DNA of 64,000 nucleotides from Methylorubrum populi (GCA_020741775.1 DYYG01000008.1:43236-107235), one strand, 5' to 3'. Positions 1 to 9,045 are shown, counted from the stretch's first letter. The notes: generated from the letters alone by a model not told the origin. A program made the numbers and translations.

Positions 1-683
1 TCATGGTCGGCTCGGATTACATCTGGCCGCGCACGACCAACAAGATCGCCACCAAACACATCACCAACGTGACCAAGGGCACCATCGTCGGCGAGGAATA
101 TTTCCCCCTCGGCCATACGCAGTTCAACTCGGTCATCAACAAGATCAAATTGAAGAAGCCGGACGTGATCTTTGCCACTGTCGTCGGCGGATCGAACGTC
201 GCCTTCTACAAGCAGCTCAAGGCAGCGGGCATCGATCTCAAGAAGCAGCTCCTCGTCACGGTCTCCGTCACCGAGGATGACGTGGACGGCATCGGCGGCG
301 AGAATATCGCCGACGCCTATAGCTGCATGAAGTATTTCCAGACGATCAAGAACCCGAACAACGAGACATTCGTCGCCGCCTTCAAGAAGCGTTGGGGCGA
401 CAAGACCGTGATCGGCGACATCACCCAGGCGGCCTATCTCAGCCCGTTCCTGTGGAAGGCGGCGGTGGAGAAGGCCGGCACCTTCGAGGTCGACAAGGTG
501 ATCGCCGCCTCACCAGGACTGGAGTTGACGAACGCGCCGGAAGGGACTGTGAAGATCCACGAGAACCATCACCTCTGGTGCAAGACCCGGGTCGCCCGCG
601 CGCGGCCGGACGGACAGTTCGACGTGGTCTATGAGAGCCCCGAGCTGATCGAGCCGAACCCCTTCCCGAAGGGCTACCAGTAG
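1..683 (+). CDS. Urea/amide-type ABC transporter substrate-binding protein (C-terminal part)
   Basis: About 226 residues of a periplasmic binding protein whose 5' part lies before the window. The reading frame is open to the edge, and the in-frame ATG at 3 sits inside the domain (VGSDYIWPR), so it is not the start. The sequence looks like the second lobe of type I periplasmic binding proteins of the UrtA/AmiC group: a GSDYxxPR strand, a VIFATVVGGSNVAFYKQL segment, and a DGQFDVVYES tail. Such proteins bind urea, short amides or branched-chain amino acids for an ABC importer. The ligand cannot be told from this fragment and no transporter genes follow, so they would lie upstream. Confidence 0.8.
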   Translation, partial: MVGSDYIWPRTTNKIATKHITNVTKGTIVGEEYFPLGHTQFNSVINKIKLKKPDVIFATVVGGSNVAFYKQLKAAGIDLKKQLLVTVSVTEDDVDGIGGENIADAYSCMKYFQTIKNPNNETFVAAFKKRWGDKTVIGDITQAAYLSPFLWKAAVEKAGTFEVDKVIAASPGLELTNAPEGTVKIHENHHLWCKTRVARARPDGQFDVVYESPELIEPNPFPKGYQ

Positions 684-748
684 GCTGCCCGACGGTGTCG
701 CCGCTTCCCCCGTCATCACCTCGATCGGTGGCGGGGGAGGCGCTGCCC

Positions 749-1939
749 TCAAAGATAGCTCAGGCCCGGCCACGCGCTGCGCCGCTTCAACCGCACCATC
801 CAGAGGCAGGCTGGAAAGAGAAGCAGGGCGAGCAGCCCGGCCATCGGCCAGAGCCATAGCGGTGAGCCGACCTCGATCCGGCCGGAGGGCGCGGCGAGGC
901 CGAACAGCGTCAGCCCGTCGTGGATCAGGCGCAGGCTCCAGAGGTGCAGCAGGTAGAAGAACAGCGGCGCCCCGCCGAAGACGGTGAGCCAGCGCAGGCC
1001 GCGCTCCGGCAGGCGCTCGAACAGGGCCAGCAGCAGCAGGCCGACCCCAATCGTCGCGAGCAGGAAATCCGCCGAGGGCGGATATTTGGTGAGATTGACG
1101 AAGGACAGGGCGGTCGCGCCCCAGTTCCCGCCCACGACCCACGGCACCGGCTCGCCATAGCCGTTGAGGCCGCGCAGGATCAGGAAGGCGGCAAGGCTCG
1201 CCAGCCCGAGGGCGACGAGCCGGCGGCGGCGCAGGGACGGCACGAGACCGGCCGTATAGAGCGGCCCGAGCGCGTAACCCGCCGCGATGACGCCGATCCA
1301 GGGCAGGACCGGATAGGAGGTGCGCAGGACGCCCCAGGGCAGCGGAATCAGCCCGCGCTGGTGCAAGATGGCCCACAGCGCGAAGCCCGGTGCATCCGGC
1401 GCCAGCACGATCCCGTCGAGCAAGTTGTGCCCGAGCATGATCGCGAGCGCGACGGCGACCAGCCCGGCCCAGGGCAGCCAGAGCAGGGCCGACAGCGCCA
1501 GCATGCTGATTCCGATGGCCCAGATCACCTGCAGGTAGAGGATCGGCGGCAGCGGGTTGAGGGTCCAGGCGAGGTTCACCAGGGTCACTTCCAGAAGGAT
1601 GAGGAAGAACCCGCGCTTGAGTAGGAAGGCGGAGGTCGCGGCGCGGCTGCCATGCTTCGCTCCGTAGAGGCTCGCCGAGAGCCCGGTGAGCAGCAGGAAG
1701 ACCGGTGCGCAGAGATGAGAGGCGGCCCGGGTCAGGAAGAGATCCGGCGGTGTTGTGGCCAGATTCATCGGGTCGCTGACCTGCGCCTGCAGGTAGAAGA
1801 ACTCGCGCACGTGATCGACCAGCATCAGCAGCATCACCAGCCCGCGCAGGGCATCGATGGCACCGATGCGGGCGCGCGGCGCGGCGGCTGCGCCACGCCC
1901 CATCCCTGTCGCGTCCGCTCCCCGCGCCTGCATCAGCAT
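749..1939 (-). CDS. DUF1624 / heparan-glucosaminide acetyltransferase-like membrane protein
   Basis: Polytopic membrane protein of about 396 aa with roughly ten hydrophobic segments. The N-terminal motif IGAIDALRGLVMLLMLVDHVREFFY is of the type seen in DUF1624 and other membrane acyltransferase-like families (R-G-x-M and a conserved D-H). The chosen ATG at 1939 shares its A with the stop codon of the TonB receptor gene (TGATG overlap), so the two are translationally coupled and probably both lie under the cobalamin riboswitch upstream. The same frame is open much further upstream, but that part is the shadow of the receptor gene. The substrate is unknown; a role in modifying a surface molecule is only inference. 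Confidence 0.75.
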   Translation of the reverse strand: MLMQARGADATGMGRGAAAAPRARIGAIDALRGLVMLLMLVDHVREFFYLQAQVSDPMNLATTPPDLFLTRAASHLCAPVFLLLTGLSASLYGAKHGSRAATSAFLLKRGFFLILLEVTLVNLAWTLNPLPPILYLQVIWAIGISMLALSALLWLPWAGLVAVALAIMLGHNLLDGIVLAPDAPGFALWAILHQRGLIPLPWGVLRTSYPVLPWIGVIAAGYALGPLYTAGLVPSLRRRRLVALGLASLAAFLILRGLNGYGEPVPWVVGGNWGATALSFVNLTKYPPSADFLLATIGVGLLLLALFERLPERGLRWLTVFGGAPLFFYLLHLWSLRLIHDGLTLFGLAAPSGRIEVGSPLWLWPMAGLLALLLFPACLWMVRLKRRSAWPGLSYL

Positions 1940-4251
1940 CAGAACCGCACCGAGAGCGTGCCGGTGAAGCGGCGCGGCGCGCCGGGATAGACCCGAAAGC
2001 GGTTGAGGGAGCTTTCGTAATATTCGCTGTCGAAGATGTTCTCGACGTTGAGCGAGAAGCGGAAGTTCTCGTAGCGGTAATAGGCCAGGGCATCGACGGC
2101 GATGTAGGCCGGCAGGGTGAAGCTGTTGACGGCATCCGCCGCCCGCTCGCCGACGCCGCGCACGCCGCCGCCGAGCCCGAGGCCCTTCCAGGGGCCGCCC
2201 TGCACCTCGTGGACCGCGAGCAGGCTGCCGGAATGGCGCGGCACGTTGATGAGCGGCGTGCCCGGACGCAGGGTCGGATCCTCGGTCACCACCGCGTCGG
2301 CATAGACATAGCCCGCCAGGAGCTTGATCTCCGGCGTGATCTGGCCGGCGGCGGTCAGTTCGAAGCCCTGGCTGCGCACGCCGCCCACGGCCACGGAGAA
2401 GCCGCTGCCAGTGGCTTCCGGGGCCAGCACGTTCTGCCGGTCGACCCGGAAGGCCGCCGCCGTCAGGGACAGCGCGCCGCCATAGAGGTCGATCTTGGCG
2501 CCGACCTCGTAGCCGAGGCCGGTTTCCGGGGCGAAGGGGCCGGAACGCGACGAGGCCGCCGCGTCGGGGCCGATATTCGGCCGGAAGCTGGTGCCGACAT
2601 TGGTGTAGAGGGCGAGTTCCGGCAGCGGCTGATAGACGAGGCCGGCGCGCGGCGTGGCGGCGAAATAGCTCTGGTCGACTTGGCTGCGCGGAATCCGCTC
2701 GCGGAAGGATTGCTCGAAGAAGTCGAAGCGGACGCCGAGCAGGGCCTTCCATTCCGGGCTCAGGGTCAGCTGGTCCTGCGCGTAGAGGGCGGTGTTGGTG
2801 ACCCGCTCCAGATTGTTGCGGAACCGGTCGATCGGCGGCAGCGGCTGACCGTAGCGCGGATTGTAGATGTCGATGGCGTAGGTGGGCCCCGGCCCGATCG
2901 ACGAGCGATTGTAGACGGTCCGGCTGTCGGTGCTCTCCCGCTCGAAGCCGAGCAGCATCGTATGGCCGATCCCGGCGGTGTCGAAGCGGCCGACGACTTC
3001 CGCCTGTCCGATCGCCGTATCCCAACGATAGTCGCGGACGTTGCGGTCGCGCGAAACCGTGCGGTTATCGGCTTCGAGACGGCGGATCTCGGCGGATTCG
3101 CCCTCCAGCGTGCCGGTGTTGAAATGGGTGGCGAGCCGCATCTGCCAATCGGCGTTGAAGCGGTGATCGACCCTCACCTGCATCGTGTTGTTGGTTTGAT
3201 AGGTGCTCTGGCCCGGCTCGCCGAGGAAGCGCGAGATCGGCAGCAGACCGAGCCGGCCGTTGATGGCGATGACGCCACGGTCGAACACGATGCGGTTGCG
3301 CAGGAACTCCGTCTCCACGGTGATCCGTGTATCCGGCGTGATCTGCCAGCTCAGGACGGGGGCGACAAGCAGCCGGTCCCCGTTGACGAAATCGCGAAAG
3401 CTGTTCTGCCGGCCGGCGGCGAGATTGAAGCGGTAGGCGAGCGTGCCGTCCTCGTTCAGCGCACCGCCGGAATCGACCGTGCCGCGGAATTCCTCGAACG
3501 AGCCCCAGAGGCCGCCCATCTCGACGAAGCGCTCGGTGGTCGGCTGCTTGGTGATGATGTTGACGAGCCCGCCCGGATCGCTGCGCCCGAACAGGCCGCC
3601 GCCGGGGCCTTTCAGCACCTCGATGCGCTCGATGTTCTGGGCATCCGGCGGCGGCGGGGTGCCGCGATTCAGGGGGAAGCCGTTCTTGTACAGCTCTGAG
3701 GTGGTGACGCCGCGAATGGCGTAGCTGAACACCGACAGGCCGCCGAAATTGTTCTGCTGCGCCACGCCCGGCGTGTAATTGAAGACGCGGTCGACGCGGG
3801 TGGCGGCGAGATCGGTGATGACCTCGCGGGAGGCCACCGTGACGACCTGCGGCACGTCGCGCTGAGGCGTGTCGGTCTTCGTGCTGCTGACCGCGCGATC
3901 CGTGCGATAACCCTGTGTCGGGCCGATCAGGCCGATGGCTCCGGCCGCCGCGTTCCGGCCGCCCGGCGCGCCGTTGCCGACGCCCTGGCCCCGGCTTTCT
4001 CCCTCGACCGCCAGTTCCTCCAGGGTCACGGATTCCTGGGCCCGCGCCTCCGGGCCCGGCAGGCCGGCGGAGAGCAAGGCTGCCAGCAGCCACTGGGGCC
4101 GGGTCGCGGTGATGCGGCCCCGCCCGGCGGCGGTGTCGAAGGCGTTCAGGCTCGTCCGGATTGTCACAGGGCGCGCTCGGGGCTTTGGGCGGAGCGATCG
4201 AGCGGAGGCCGACCGACGACGCGCGTGGGGAAACGCACGCCGTTCAGGCAC
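1939..4251 (-). CDS. TonB-dependent outer-membrane receptor (siderophore-receptor type)
   Basis: Outer-membrane beta-barrel receptor, up to 770 aa. An export signal is seen around residues 50-71 (WLLAALLSAGL, then ARA before QES). A TonB-box-like stretch follows (ESVTLEEL). The plug has IRGVTTSELYKNGFPLN and IERIEVLKGPGGGLFG, and the barrel ends in the usual aromatic residue (LSVRF). The plug resembles ferric-siderophore receptors, but a B12 riboswitch lies just upstream, so the ligand may be a corrinoid. The start is uncertain: GTG at 4251 follows the riboswitch closely, while GTG at about 4165 would give a more usual signal peptide. Neither has a clear ribosome-binding site. Confidence 0.85.
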   Translation of the reverse strand: MPERRAFPHARRRSASARSLRPKPRARPVTIRTSLNAFDTAAGRGRITATRPQWLLAALLSAGLPGPEARAQESVTLEELAVEGESRGQGVGNGAPGGRNAAAGAIGLIGPTQGYRTDRAVSSTKTDTPQRDVPQVVTVASREVITDLAATRVDRVFNYTPGVAQQNNFGGLSVFSYAIRGVTTSELYKNGFPLNRGTPPPPDAQNIERIEVLKGPGGGLFGRSDPGGLVNIITKQPTTERFVEMGGLWGSFEEFRGTVDSGGALNEDGTLAYRFNLAAGRQNSFRDFVNGDRLLVAPVLSWQITPDTRITVETEFLRNRIVFDRGVIAINGRLGLLPISRFLGEPGQSTYQTNNTMQVRVDHRFNADWQMRLATHFNTGTLEGESAEIRRLEADNRTVSRDRNVRDYRWDTAIGQAEVVGRFDTAGIGHTMLLGFERESTDSRTVYNRSSIGPGPTYAIDIYNPRYGQPLPPIDRFRNNLERVTNTALYAQDQLTLSPEWKALLGVRFDFFEQSFRERIPRSQVDQSYFAATPRAGLVYQPLPELALYTNVGTSFRPNIGPDAAASSRSGPFAPETGLGYEVGAKIDLYGGALSLTAAAFRVDRQNVLAPEATGSGFSVAVGGVRSQGFELTAAGQITPEIKLLAGYVYADAVVTEDPTLRPGTPLINVPRHSGSLLAVHEVQGGPWKGLGLGGGVRGVGERAADAVNSFTLPAYIAVDALAYYRYENFRFSLNVENIFDSEYYESSLNRFRVYPGAPRRFTGTLSVRF

Positions 4252-4282
4252 ACCGCCGGGACACCCCGCCCGGGGACATCGT

Positions 4283-4462
4283 CGTGCCGAGGCAGGTCTC
4301 CTGGCTCACGGGTCAGCGCCCCCGCCCGGCCTTCCCGGTGCGGAGCACCAGTGACCTCTCGCGGCGGGGGCTCGCCGCTCACAGTTGCGGGGGCAGCTCC
4401 GACATCGGGCGAACCGACCGGATTCCCTCTTAGCCCACGGGGAAGAGTCCGCAGGAACCTTG
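4283..4462 (-). promoter_or_regulatory. Cobalamin (AdoCbl) riboswitch
   Basis: On the minus strand the order expected of a cobalamin aptamer is seen: AGGTTCC near 4462, a GAGGGAA segment, the core GCTGCCCCCGCAACTG at about 4385-4405, and the B12 box AGCCAGGAGACCTGCCT at 4290-4306. It lies directly ahead of the TonB receptor gene. Such elements lower expression when adenosylcobalamin is plentiful, by sequestering the start region or by termination. Boundaries are approximate. Confidence 0.93.
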
Positions 4463-4839
4463 GCCGGACGACCTTTGCTGCGATGCGGCGCAGGGTCAAC
4501 CGGCCGAGCGATGAAATGTAACAACATCACACAGTTTGTGGCCGACGGAACACAGGCAGGCCCCATGGGACCGCGCACTCGCAACCATGACCGACGTGTC
4601 CCGCTCGCCGTGCCGCCCATGGGCAGGGACCCTCGCCGGCCATCGTCAAGCTTGATCGCAGAATGTGCCCGAGCCGGCGTGCGATTTAGGCAAGATTAAC
4701 CAAGATCCCGTTCAATGACGAAGGCTTAAGGTTGATCATTTCCTAAACGGCTGAGCCATCCTAAGCGTCATTCCGGCACATTCATGCTTGGAATGACGAC
4801 GGAGGCCGTGCGGGATCCGCGTTGTCGAGTACCGCCCGC
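4463..4839. other. Divergent intergenic region (receptor promoter and tlde1 leader)
   Basis: About 377 bases without a supported gene. The part next to the riboswitch should hold the promoter for the minus-strand receptor operon. The stretch 4680-4760 is clearly poorer in GC than its surroundings and is a reasonable place for a plus-strand promoter for the following gene. No convincing operator or repeat was seen. Confidence 0.5.
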
Positions 4840-6015
4840 ATGGACATCGCCGAGCTCGTTCAAGGCCGTCACGCCCGGCCCGTCCGCCGCCGTCGGCACC
4901 GGCCGCCGGTCGCGGCCCTCGCGCTCACCGCCCTCGGCGGTTTGGCGCTTGCCGGCCTGCTGCGACAGCCCGATTCCGCCACCTTCCCGGCCCCCTCCCC
5001 CGCCCCTGACGCGATCCAGACCTTGGACAGCGCCGACAGGGCGGAGACCGGGCCGACCGCGCCCGGCGCGCTGGCCTGGATGCTCGAACCCGCCCCCGTC
5101 CTCGACGGCGCCCAGGGCTTCGTCCGGAAGACGCCCGTGGCTTCGACCTTCCGGGCGCCGCCGGCAGCCGAACCCGTGGCCACCCTGGCCGCCCTCCCGG
5201 AGGAGAACGCTGCCGCCGCCGACGCACCGGCCATGACGCCGCGTCCGGCGCCGCCGGCGGCCCGCATCGCCCTCACCGTACCGCTCCCGGTGCGGCGCCC
5301 CGAGGAATTCCGCTACGAGCCGAGAACGCAGACCGCGCAGGCCAGCCGAGCCGCCACGGCGCGGATCGCCACCGCGTCCACGGCACGGGCTTCGCGGGAG
5401 CCGACCCGCAACGTGTTCAGCGCCGCAGTGACCGACAACCGCTCGTTCTTCGAGAAGATGTTCGATCTGCCGGCCTCCCCGTCGTCCTCGGAGCCGGCGA
5501 TGGCCTATGCCGGGCTCGACAGCGGCGCGGTCGATTCGGCCGCCCGGCGGCGGATCGTTCCGGGTCCGGTGTCCGAACCGGGCGTCGCCGTCTACGACAT
5601 CAGCGCCGCGACGGTGACTCTGCCCAACGGCGAGGTGCTGGAAGCCCATTCCGGCCTCGGCGCCGCCCAGGACAACCCGGATTACGTCCATGTGCGGATG
5701 CGCGGCGCCACCCCTCCGGGCGTCTACGACCTGAGGGAGCGCGAGGCCCTGTTCCACGGGGTGCGGGCCATCCGCCTCACTCCGGTGGGCGGGTCGGCGG
5801 CGATCCATGGCCGCGACGGCATCCTGGCCCATACCTACATGCTGGGCCCGAGCGGCGCCTCGAACGGATGCGTCGTGTTCAGGAACTACACCCGCTTCCT
5901 CCAGGCCTATCTCAGCGGCCAGGTTCGGCGCCTGGTCGTGGTGCCCGGCACCGCCCCCGGCGTCTTCGCCAACCGGCGCAACGCCACGCCGCGCCGGTCG
6001 GCCTCGGCGGAGTAA
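4840..6015 (+). CDS. Tlde1/DUF2778-type L,D-transpeptidase-like protein
   Basis: About 391 aa. A basic N-terminus (HARPVRRRRHR) precedes one hydrophobic segment at residues 25-38, which suggests a signal anchor. A long Pro/Ala-rich linker follows, then a C-terminal domain of about 150 residues. That domain carries a histidine in AAIHGRDG and a cysteine in SNGCVVFRNY, the His/Cys pattern of YkuD-like and DUF2778 (Tlde1) enzymes acting on peptidoglycan peptides. Tlde1 is known as a type VI secretion effector, but DUF2778 proteins with an anchor are also common in alphaproteobacteria without that role. No secretion or immunity gene is adjacent. ATG at 4840 is preferred over the upstream TTG at 4822. 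Confidence 0.75.
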   Translation: MDIAELVQGRHARPVRRRRHRPPVAALALTALGGLALAGLLRQPDSATFPAPSPAPDAIQTLDSADRAETGPTAPGALAWMLEPAPVLDGAQGFVRKTPVASTFRAPPAAEPVATLAALPEENAAAADAPAMTPRPAPPAARIALTVPLPVRRPEEFRYEPRTQTAQASRAATARIATASTARASREPTRNVFSAAVTDNRSFFEKMFDLPASPSSSEPAMAYAGLDSGAVDSAARRRIVPGPVSEPGVAVYDISAATVTLPNGEVLEAHSGLGAAQDNPDYVHVRMRGATPPGVYDLREREALFHGVRAIRLTPVGGSAAIHGRDGILAHTYMLGPSGASNGCVVFRNYTRFLQAYLSGQVRRLVVVPGTAPGVFANRRNATPRRSASAE

Positions 6016-6035
6016 CGCCGCCCGCCCCGCCTTCC

Positions 6036-6404
6036 TCAGCCTTTGGCGGCCGGCTTGATCTTGAGCTGGTCGACCGCCCAGAGCCAGGTCCCGTCCGCCT
6101 GACGGCGCGCCGCCTCGACCGAGAACGCGCCGTTGGGCAGCCGCGCGAAGGTGAGCGCGAGATCGCCGTTGCGGATCGCCGGCAGGGTCTCCGGCTCGGG
6201 GAAATCCGACTTGCGGGCCAGCAGGTCGGTGTAGAAGCGGCGGATCTCGTCATGGCCGGATGCCACGACCTCACCCACCGCGAGGGTCGCCCCGGCTTCG
6301 TAGAGGGCCACCAGCCCCTCGGCGTCGCCGGCATTGGCCCGCGCGTGGAAGAGGCGGGCCAGATCTTCCGGCTCCCGCGCCACGTCCCGTTGCGTCTCGC
6401 CCAT
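6036..6404 (-). CDS. NTF2-like (SnoaL/DUF4440) protein
   Basis: 122 aa with the layout of the small NTF2-like fold: an N-terminal helix (EPEDLARLFHARANAGDAEGLVALYE), then AVGEVVASGHDEIRRFYTDLLA, then beta strands ending in GTWLWAVDQLKIK. Members serve as small-molecule isomerases, hydrolases or simple binding domains, so no reaction can be assigned. The start follows GGGAGGAG at good spacing. It lies 28 bases downstream of the OsmC gene on the same strand and is probably cotranscribed with it. Confidence 0.75.
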   Translation of the reverse strand: MGETQRDVAREPEDLARLFHARANAGDAEGLVALYEAGATLAVGEVVASGHDEIRRFYTDLLARKSDFPEPETLPAIRNGDLALTFARLPNGAFSVEAARRQADGTWLWAVDQLKIKPAAKG

Positions 6405-6432
6405 CGTTTGCTCCTCCCGATTCCCGTTTGGT

Positions 6433-6876
6433 CTATTTCAGGCGGGTGCCCCGCCCGTCCCGCACCGCGACCGCCACCGGAATGCCGGCCTTGACGCTCT
6501 CGGAGACGGTGCAGAACCGTTCGAACTGATCGAGCACCCGGTCGAGCCGATCCATCGACTCGGCTTCGGCGCCCAGGGCGATGTCTACCTCGATGCCGAC
6601 GAGGCGCAGGCGCCCCTCCCCGTTGCGGGCCACGCGCCCGATCGCCTCGGCGCTCACTCCCCCGCCCTCCTGCCGGTACTTGCCCAGCGCGAAGGCAAGG
6701 CTGGCGCACAGGCAGTTGCTGACGGCGGCGATCAGCACCTGCTCCGGCGAGGGCCCGGTCTCGCCGCCGATCGGCTCGGGCTCGTCCGTCAGCAGCGGAA
6801 CGAAGCTCTCGCCGAAATCGATCCGGAAGGCGTAGGCCTCGACCTGCCGGATCCGGATGCTGTGCTTGTCCGACAT
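6433..6876 (-). CDS. OsmC/Ohr-family peroxide-related protein
   Basis: 147 aa OsmC-type protein. The two redox cysteine regions are visible: SNCLCASLAFAL near residue 54 and ERFCTVSESVKAGIPV near residue 118, the spacing expected of OsmC/Ohr peroxidases that reduce organic hydroperoxides with thiol cofactors. The start ATG follows GGAGGAGG. It is divergent from the PAS gene, and the palindrome at 6960-6976 lies about 84 bases upstream of this start, so it could be affected by the same regulator. The precise substrate is not visible. Confidence 0.85.
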   Translation of the reverse strand: MSDKHSIRIRQVEAYAFRIDFGESFVPLLTDEPEPIGGETGPSPEQVLIAAVSNCLCASLAFALGKYRQEGGGVSAEAIGRVARNGEGRLRLVGIEVDIALGAEAESMDRLDRVLDQFERFCTVSESVKAGIPVAVAVRDGRGTRLK

Positions 6877-6959
6877 TGCGGGCCTCCTCCCCCTGCCTCA
6901 ACCGCCGACAGGCAATCCCGTTCGGGTTGCACGGCGTGCCTTGACCTATAATTCGTGTC

Positions 6960-6976
6960 TGGTATACCAGATGCCA
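6960..6976. promoter_or_regulatory. Putative GntR operator, site 1
   Basis: TGGTAT-ACCAG-ATGCCA matches the 17-bp palindrome TGGYAT-N5-ATRCCA shared by several oxalate-locus promoters. It lies between the divergent OsmC and PAS genes, just after TTGACC at 6941-6946 and a TATAAT-like hexamer at 6947-6952. Confidence 0.7.
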
Positions 6977-7036
6977 ATCGACGAGCCACCGGAAAGAGCG
7001 GCCTCGATCCGGGAAGCCAAGGAGGCAACGCCTGCC

Positions 7037-7126
7037 ATGACCGAACGCGGCATCCTCGACAGTTCTGCGCAGAATCCGGCCACGCGGCCGGCGACCGGGA
7101 CGCCCTCGCTCCAGCCCTGCGGCTGA
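7037..7126 (+). CDS. Possible 29-aa leader or small protein
   Basis: A 29-codon frame starting MTERGILDSS and ending SLQPCG, preceded by AAGGAGG at 7019-7025 with an 11-base spacer. It lies between the operator at 6960 and the PAS gene, so it would be the first reading frame of that transcript. The good ribosome-binding site is the only evidence. The sequence has no recognised domain, and a chance frame cannot be excluded. Confidence 0.3.
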   Translation: MTERGILDSSAQNPATRPATGTPSLQPCG

Positions 7127-7152
7127 GCCGGCGAACGAGAAGGAGTCGGCAC

Positions 7153-7602
7153 ATGGCCGCCTCTCACAATTTCGATCTGACCGGGCTCGTCGCGGCAATC
7201 GGCGACGCCGTGGTGATCTCCGACGCGGACGGACGGATCGTCGTCTGGAATCCAGCGGCGGAACGGATTTTCGGCTTCACGCAGGCCGAGGCGCTCGGTG
7301 AGAGCCTCGACCTCATCACCCCGGAGCGTCACCGTCGGCGCCACTGGGATGGGTACGCCAAGACCATGCGCACGGGGGAGACCCGCTACGGGACCACCCT
7401 GCTCAAGGTGCCGGCCCTGCACAAGGACGGCCGGTCCCTCTCCATCGCCTTCACCGTCGCGCTGCTGCACGACGCGGAAGGAGCCGTCACCGGCATCGCC
7501 GCGGTGATCCGCGACGAGACCGAACGCTTCCAAGAGGAGCGCGCCCTGCGCCGCCGCGTGGCGGAGCTGGAAGAAGCCCTGGGCACCCTCGTCTGCGCCT
7601 GA
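7153..7602 (+). CDS. Small single-PAS-domain protein
   Basis: 149 aa, almost wholly one PAS domain. It begins LVAAIGDAVVISDADGRIVVWNPAAERIFGFTQAEALG, contains LDLITPERHRRRHWDGY, and ends GIAAVIRDETERFQEERALRRRVAELEEAL, a short coiled coil of the kind that normally leads into an output domain. No output domain follows, so it may signal by protein contact. ATG at 7153 follows GAGAAGGAG. It lies 111 bases before frc1 on the same strand, downstream of operator site 1, which suggests a sensor tied to oxalate use. The ligand is unknown. Confidence 0.8.
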   Translation: MAASHNFDLTGLVAAIGDAVVISDADGRIVVWNPAAERIFGFTQAEALGESLDLITPERHRRRHWDGYAKTMRTGETRYGTTLLKVPALHKDGRSLSIAFTVALLHDAEGAVTGIAAVIRDETERFQEERALRRRVAELEEALGTLVCA

Positions 7603-7713
7603 CGGCGACGCCCAGGACACCGTTATTTTTCAGGAAATATTACCGAGACCGATATTTCAGCCCTTTCAAGCAACGACGACCTGAAACGAAGTCAAAATAG
7701 GGAGAAAGCCGAG

Positions 7714-8964
7714 ATGACCCAGCCGCTCGAAGGGATCAAGATCATCGATTTCACCCACGTCCAGGCGGGTCCTGCCTGCACCCAGCTGCTCGCGTGGTTC
7801 GGGGCGGACGTGATCAAGGTCGAGCGTCCGGGCGCCGGCGACGTGACGCGCAATCAGCTGCGCCATGTCGAGGATGCGGACGCCCTCTACTTCACGATGC
7901 TGAATTCCAACAAGCGTTCGCTCACCCTGGACACCAAGACCCCGCAGGGCAAGGAAGTCCTCGAGAAGCTGATCGCCGAATCCGACGTGATGGTCGAGAA
8001 TTTCGGCCCCGGCGCCCTCGACCGCATGGGCTTCACCTGGGCCCGCATCCAGGAGCTGAACCCGGGCATGATCCTCGCCTCGGTGAAGGGCTTCTCCGAC
8101 GGCCACCATTACGAGGACCTGAAGGTCTACGAGAACGTGGCGCAGTGCGCCGGTGGCGCCGCCTCTACCACCGGCTTCTGGGACGGCCCCCCCACCGTGT
8201 CGGCCGCCGCGCTCGGCGATTCCAACACCGGCATGCACCTGGCCATCGGCATCCTCACGGCGCTCCATGCCAAGAACAAGACCGGCAAGGGCCAGAAGGT
8301 CGCCGTGTCGATGCAGGATTCGGTGATCAACCTCTGCCGCGTGAAGCTGCGTGACCAGCAGCGCCTCGACGCCATCGGCTACCTCGAAGAGTACCCGCAA
8401 TACCCGCACGGCGAGTTCTCGGACGTGGTGCCGCGCGGCGGCAACGCGGGCGGCGGCGGCCAGCCGGGCTGGGTGCTGAAGTGCAAGGGCTGGCAGACCG
8501 ACCCGAACGCTTACATCTACTTCACGATCCAGGGCCATGCCTGGGCCCCGATCTGCAAGGCGCTCAACAAGCCCGAGTGGATCGAGGATCCGGCCTACAA
8601 CACCCCCCGCGCCCGCCAGGACAAGATCTTCGAGATCTTCGCCTTCATCGAGGATTGGCTGGCCGACAAGACCAAGTTCGAGGCCGTCGACATCCTGCGC
8701 AAGTTCGACATCCCGTGCTCGCCGGTGCTGTCGATGAAGGAGATCGCCGCCGATCCGTCGCTGCGCGCCAGCGGCACCATCGTCGAGGTGCCGCATCCGA
8801 AGCTCGGCTCGTACCTGACCGTCGGCAGCCCGATCAAGTTCTCGGACCTGCAGGTCGACATCAAGGCCTCGCCGCTGCTGGGCGAGCACACCGATGAGGT
8901 CCTCGCGGACCTCGGCTACTCTCCCGAGCAGATCGCCGCGATGCACGAGGCCCGCGCGGTCTGA
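7714..8964 (+). CDS. frc: Formyl-CoA:oxalate CoA-transferase (copy 1)
   Basis: 416 aa class III CoA-transferase that moves CoA from formyl-CoA to oxalate, giving oxalyl-CoA and formate in the cytoplasm. It opens with [33 protein letters not shown]. The catalytic aspartate falls at residue 169 in GDSNTG, as known for Frc, and the glycine loop [10 protein letters not shown] lies at 245-253. Its length matches characterised Frc proteins. GGGAGA precedes the ATG. The product oxalyl-CoA is the substrate of the oxc gene in this locus. A palindromic hairpin and stronger terminators follow the gene. Confidence 0.95.
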   Translation: MTQPLEGIKIIDFTHVQAGPACTQLLAWFGADVIKVERPGAGDVTRNQLRHVEDADALYFTMLNSNKRSLTLDTKTPQGKEVLEKLIAESDVMVENFGPGALDRMGFTWARIQELNPGMILASVKGFSDGHHYEDLKVYENVAQCAGGAASTTGFWDGPPTVSAAALGDSNTGMHLAIGILTALHAKNKTGKGQKVAVSMQDSVINLCRVKLRDQQRLDAIGYLEEYPQYPHGEFSDVVPRGGNAGGGGQPGWVLKCKGWQTDPNAYIYFTIQGHAWAPICKALNKPEWIEDPAYNTPRARQDKIFEIFAFIEDWLADKTKFEAVDILRKFDIPCSPVLSMKEIAADPSLRASGTIVEVPHPKLGSYLTVGSPIKFSDLQVDIKASPLLGEHTDEVLADLGYSPEQIAAMHEARAV

Positions 8965-8972
8965 CGGGTGAT

Positions 8973-9003
8973 GCACGGCCTTCTCCGTCCAGGAAGGCCG
9001 TGC
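8973..9003 (+). terminator. Hairpin downstream of frc1
   Basis: A perfect 11-bp stem, GCACGGCCTTC / GAAGGCCGTGC with a 9-base loop, begins 8 bases after the frc1 stop. There is no T run, so it may stabilise the 3' end or attenuate rather than fully terminate. Confidence 0.5.
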
Positions 9004-9045
9004 CGAATGGTCCGAACCGATTGGCTCTACCGATCGGCTATGACC

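Noticed and set aside
2209..3699. 496-codon open frame on the plus strand
   Set aside because: Antisense to the TonB receptor with no recognisable domain.
6971..7126. Longer version of the small frame ahead of the PAS gene
   Set aside because: Its ATG lies inside the operator palindrome and has no ribosome-binding site; only the ATG at 7037 is plausible.
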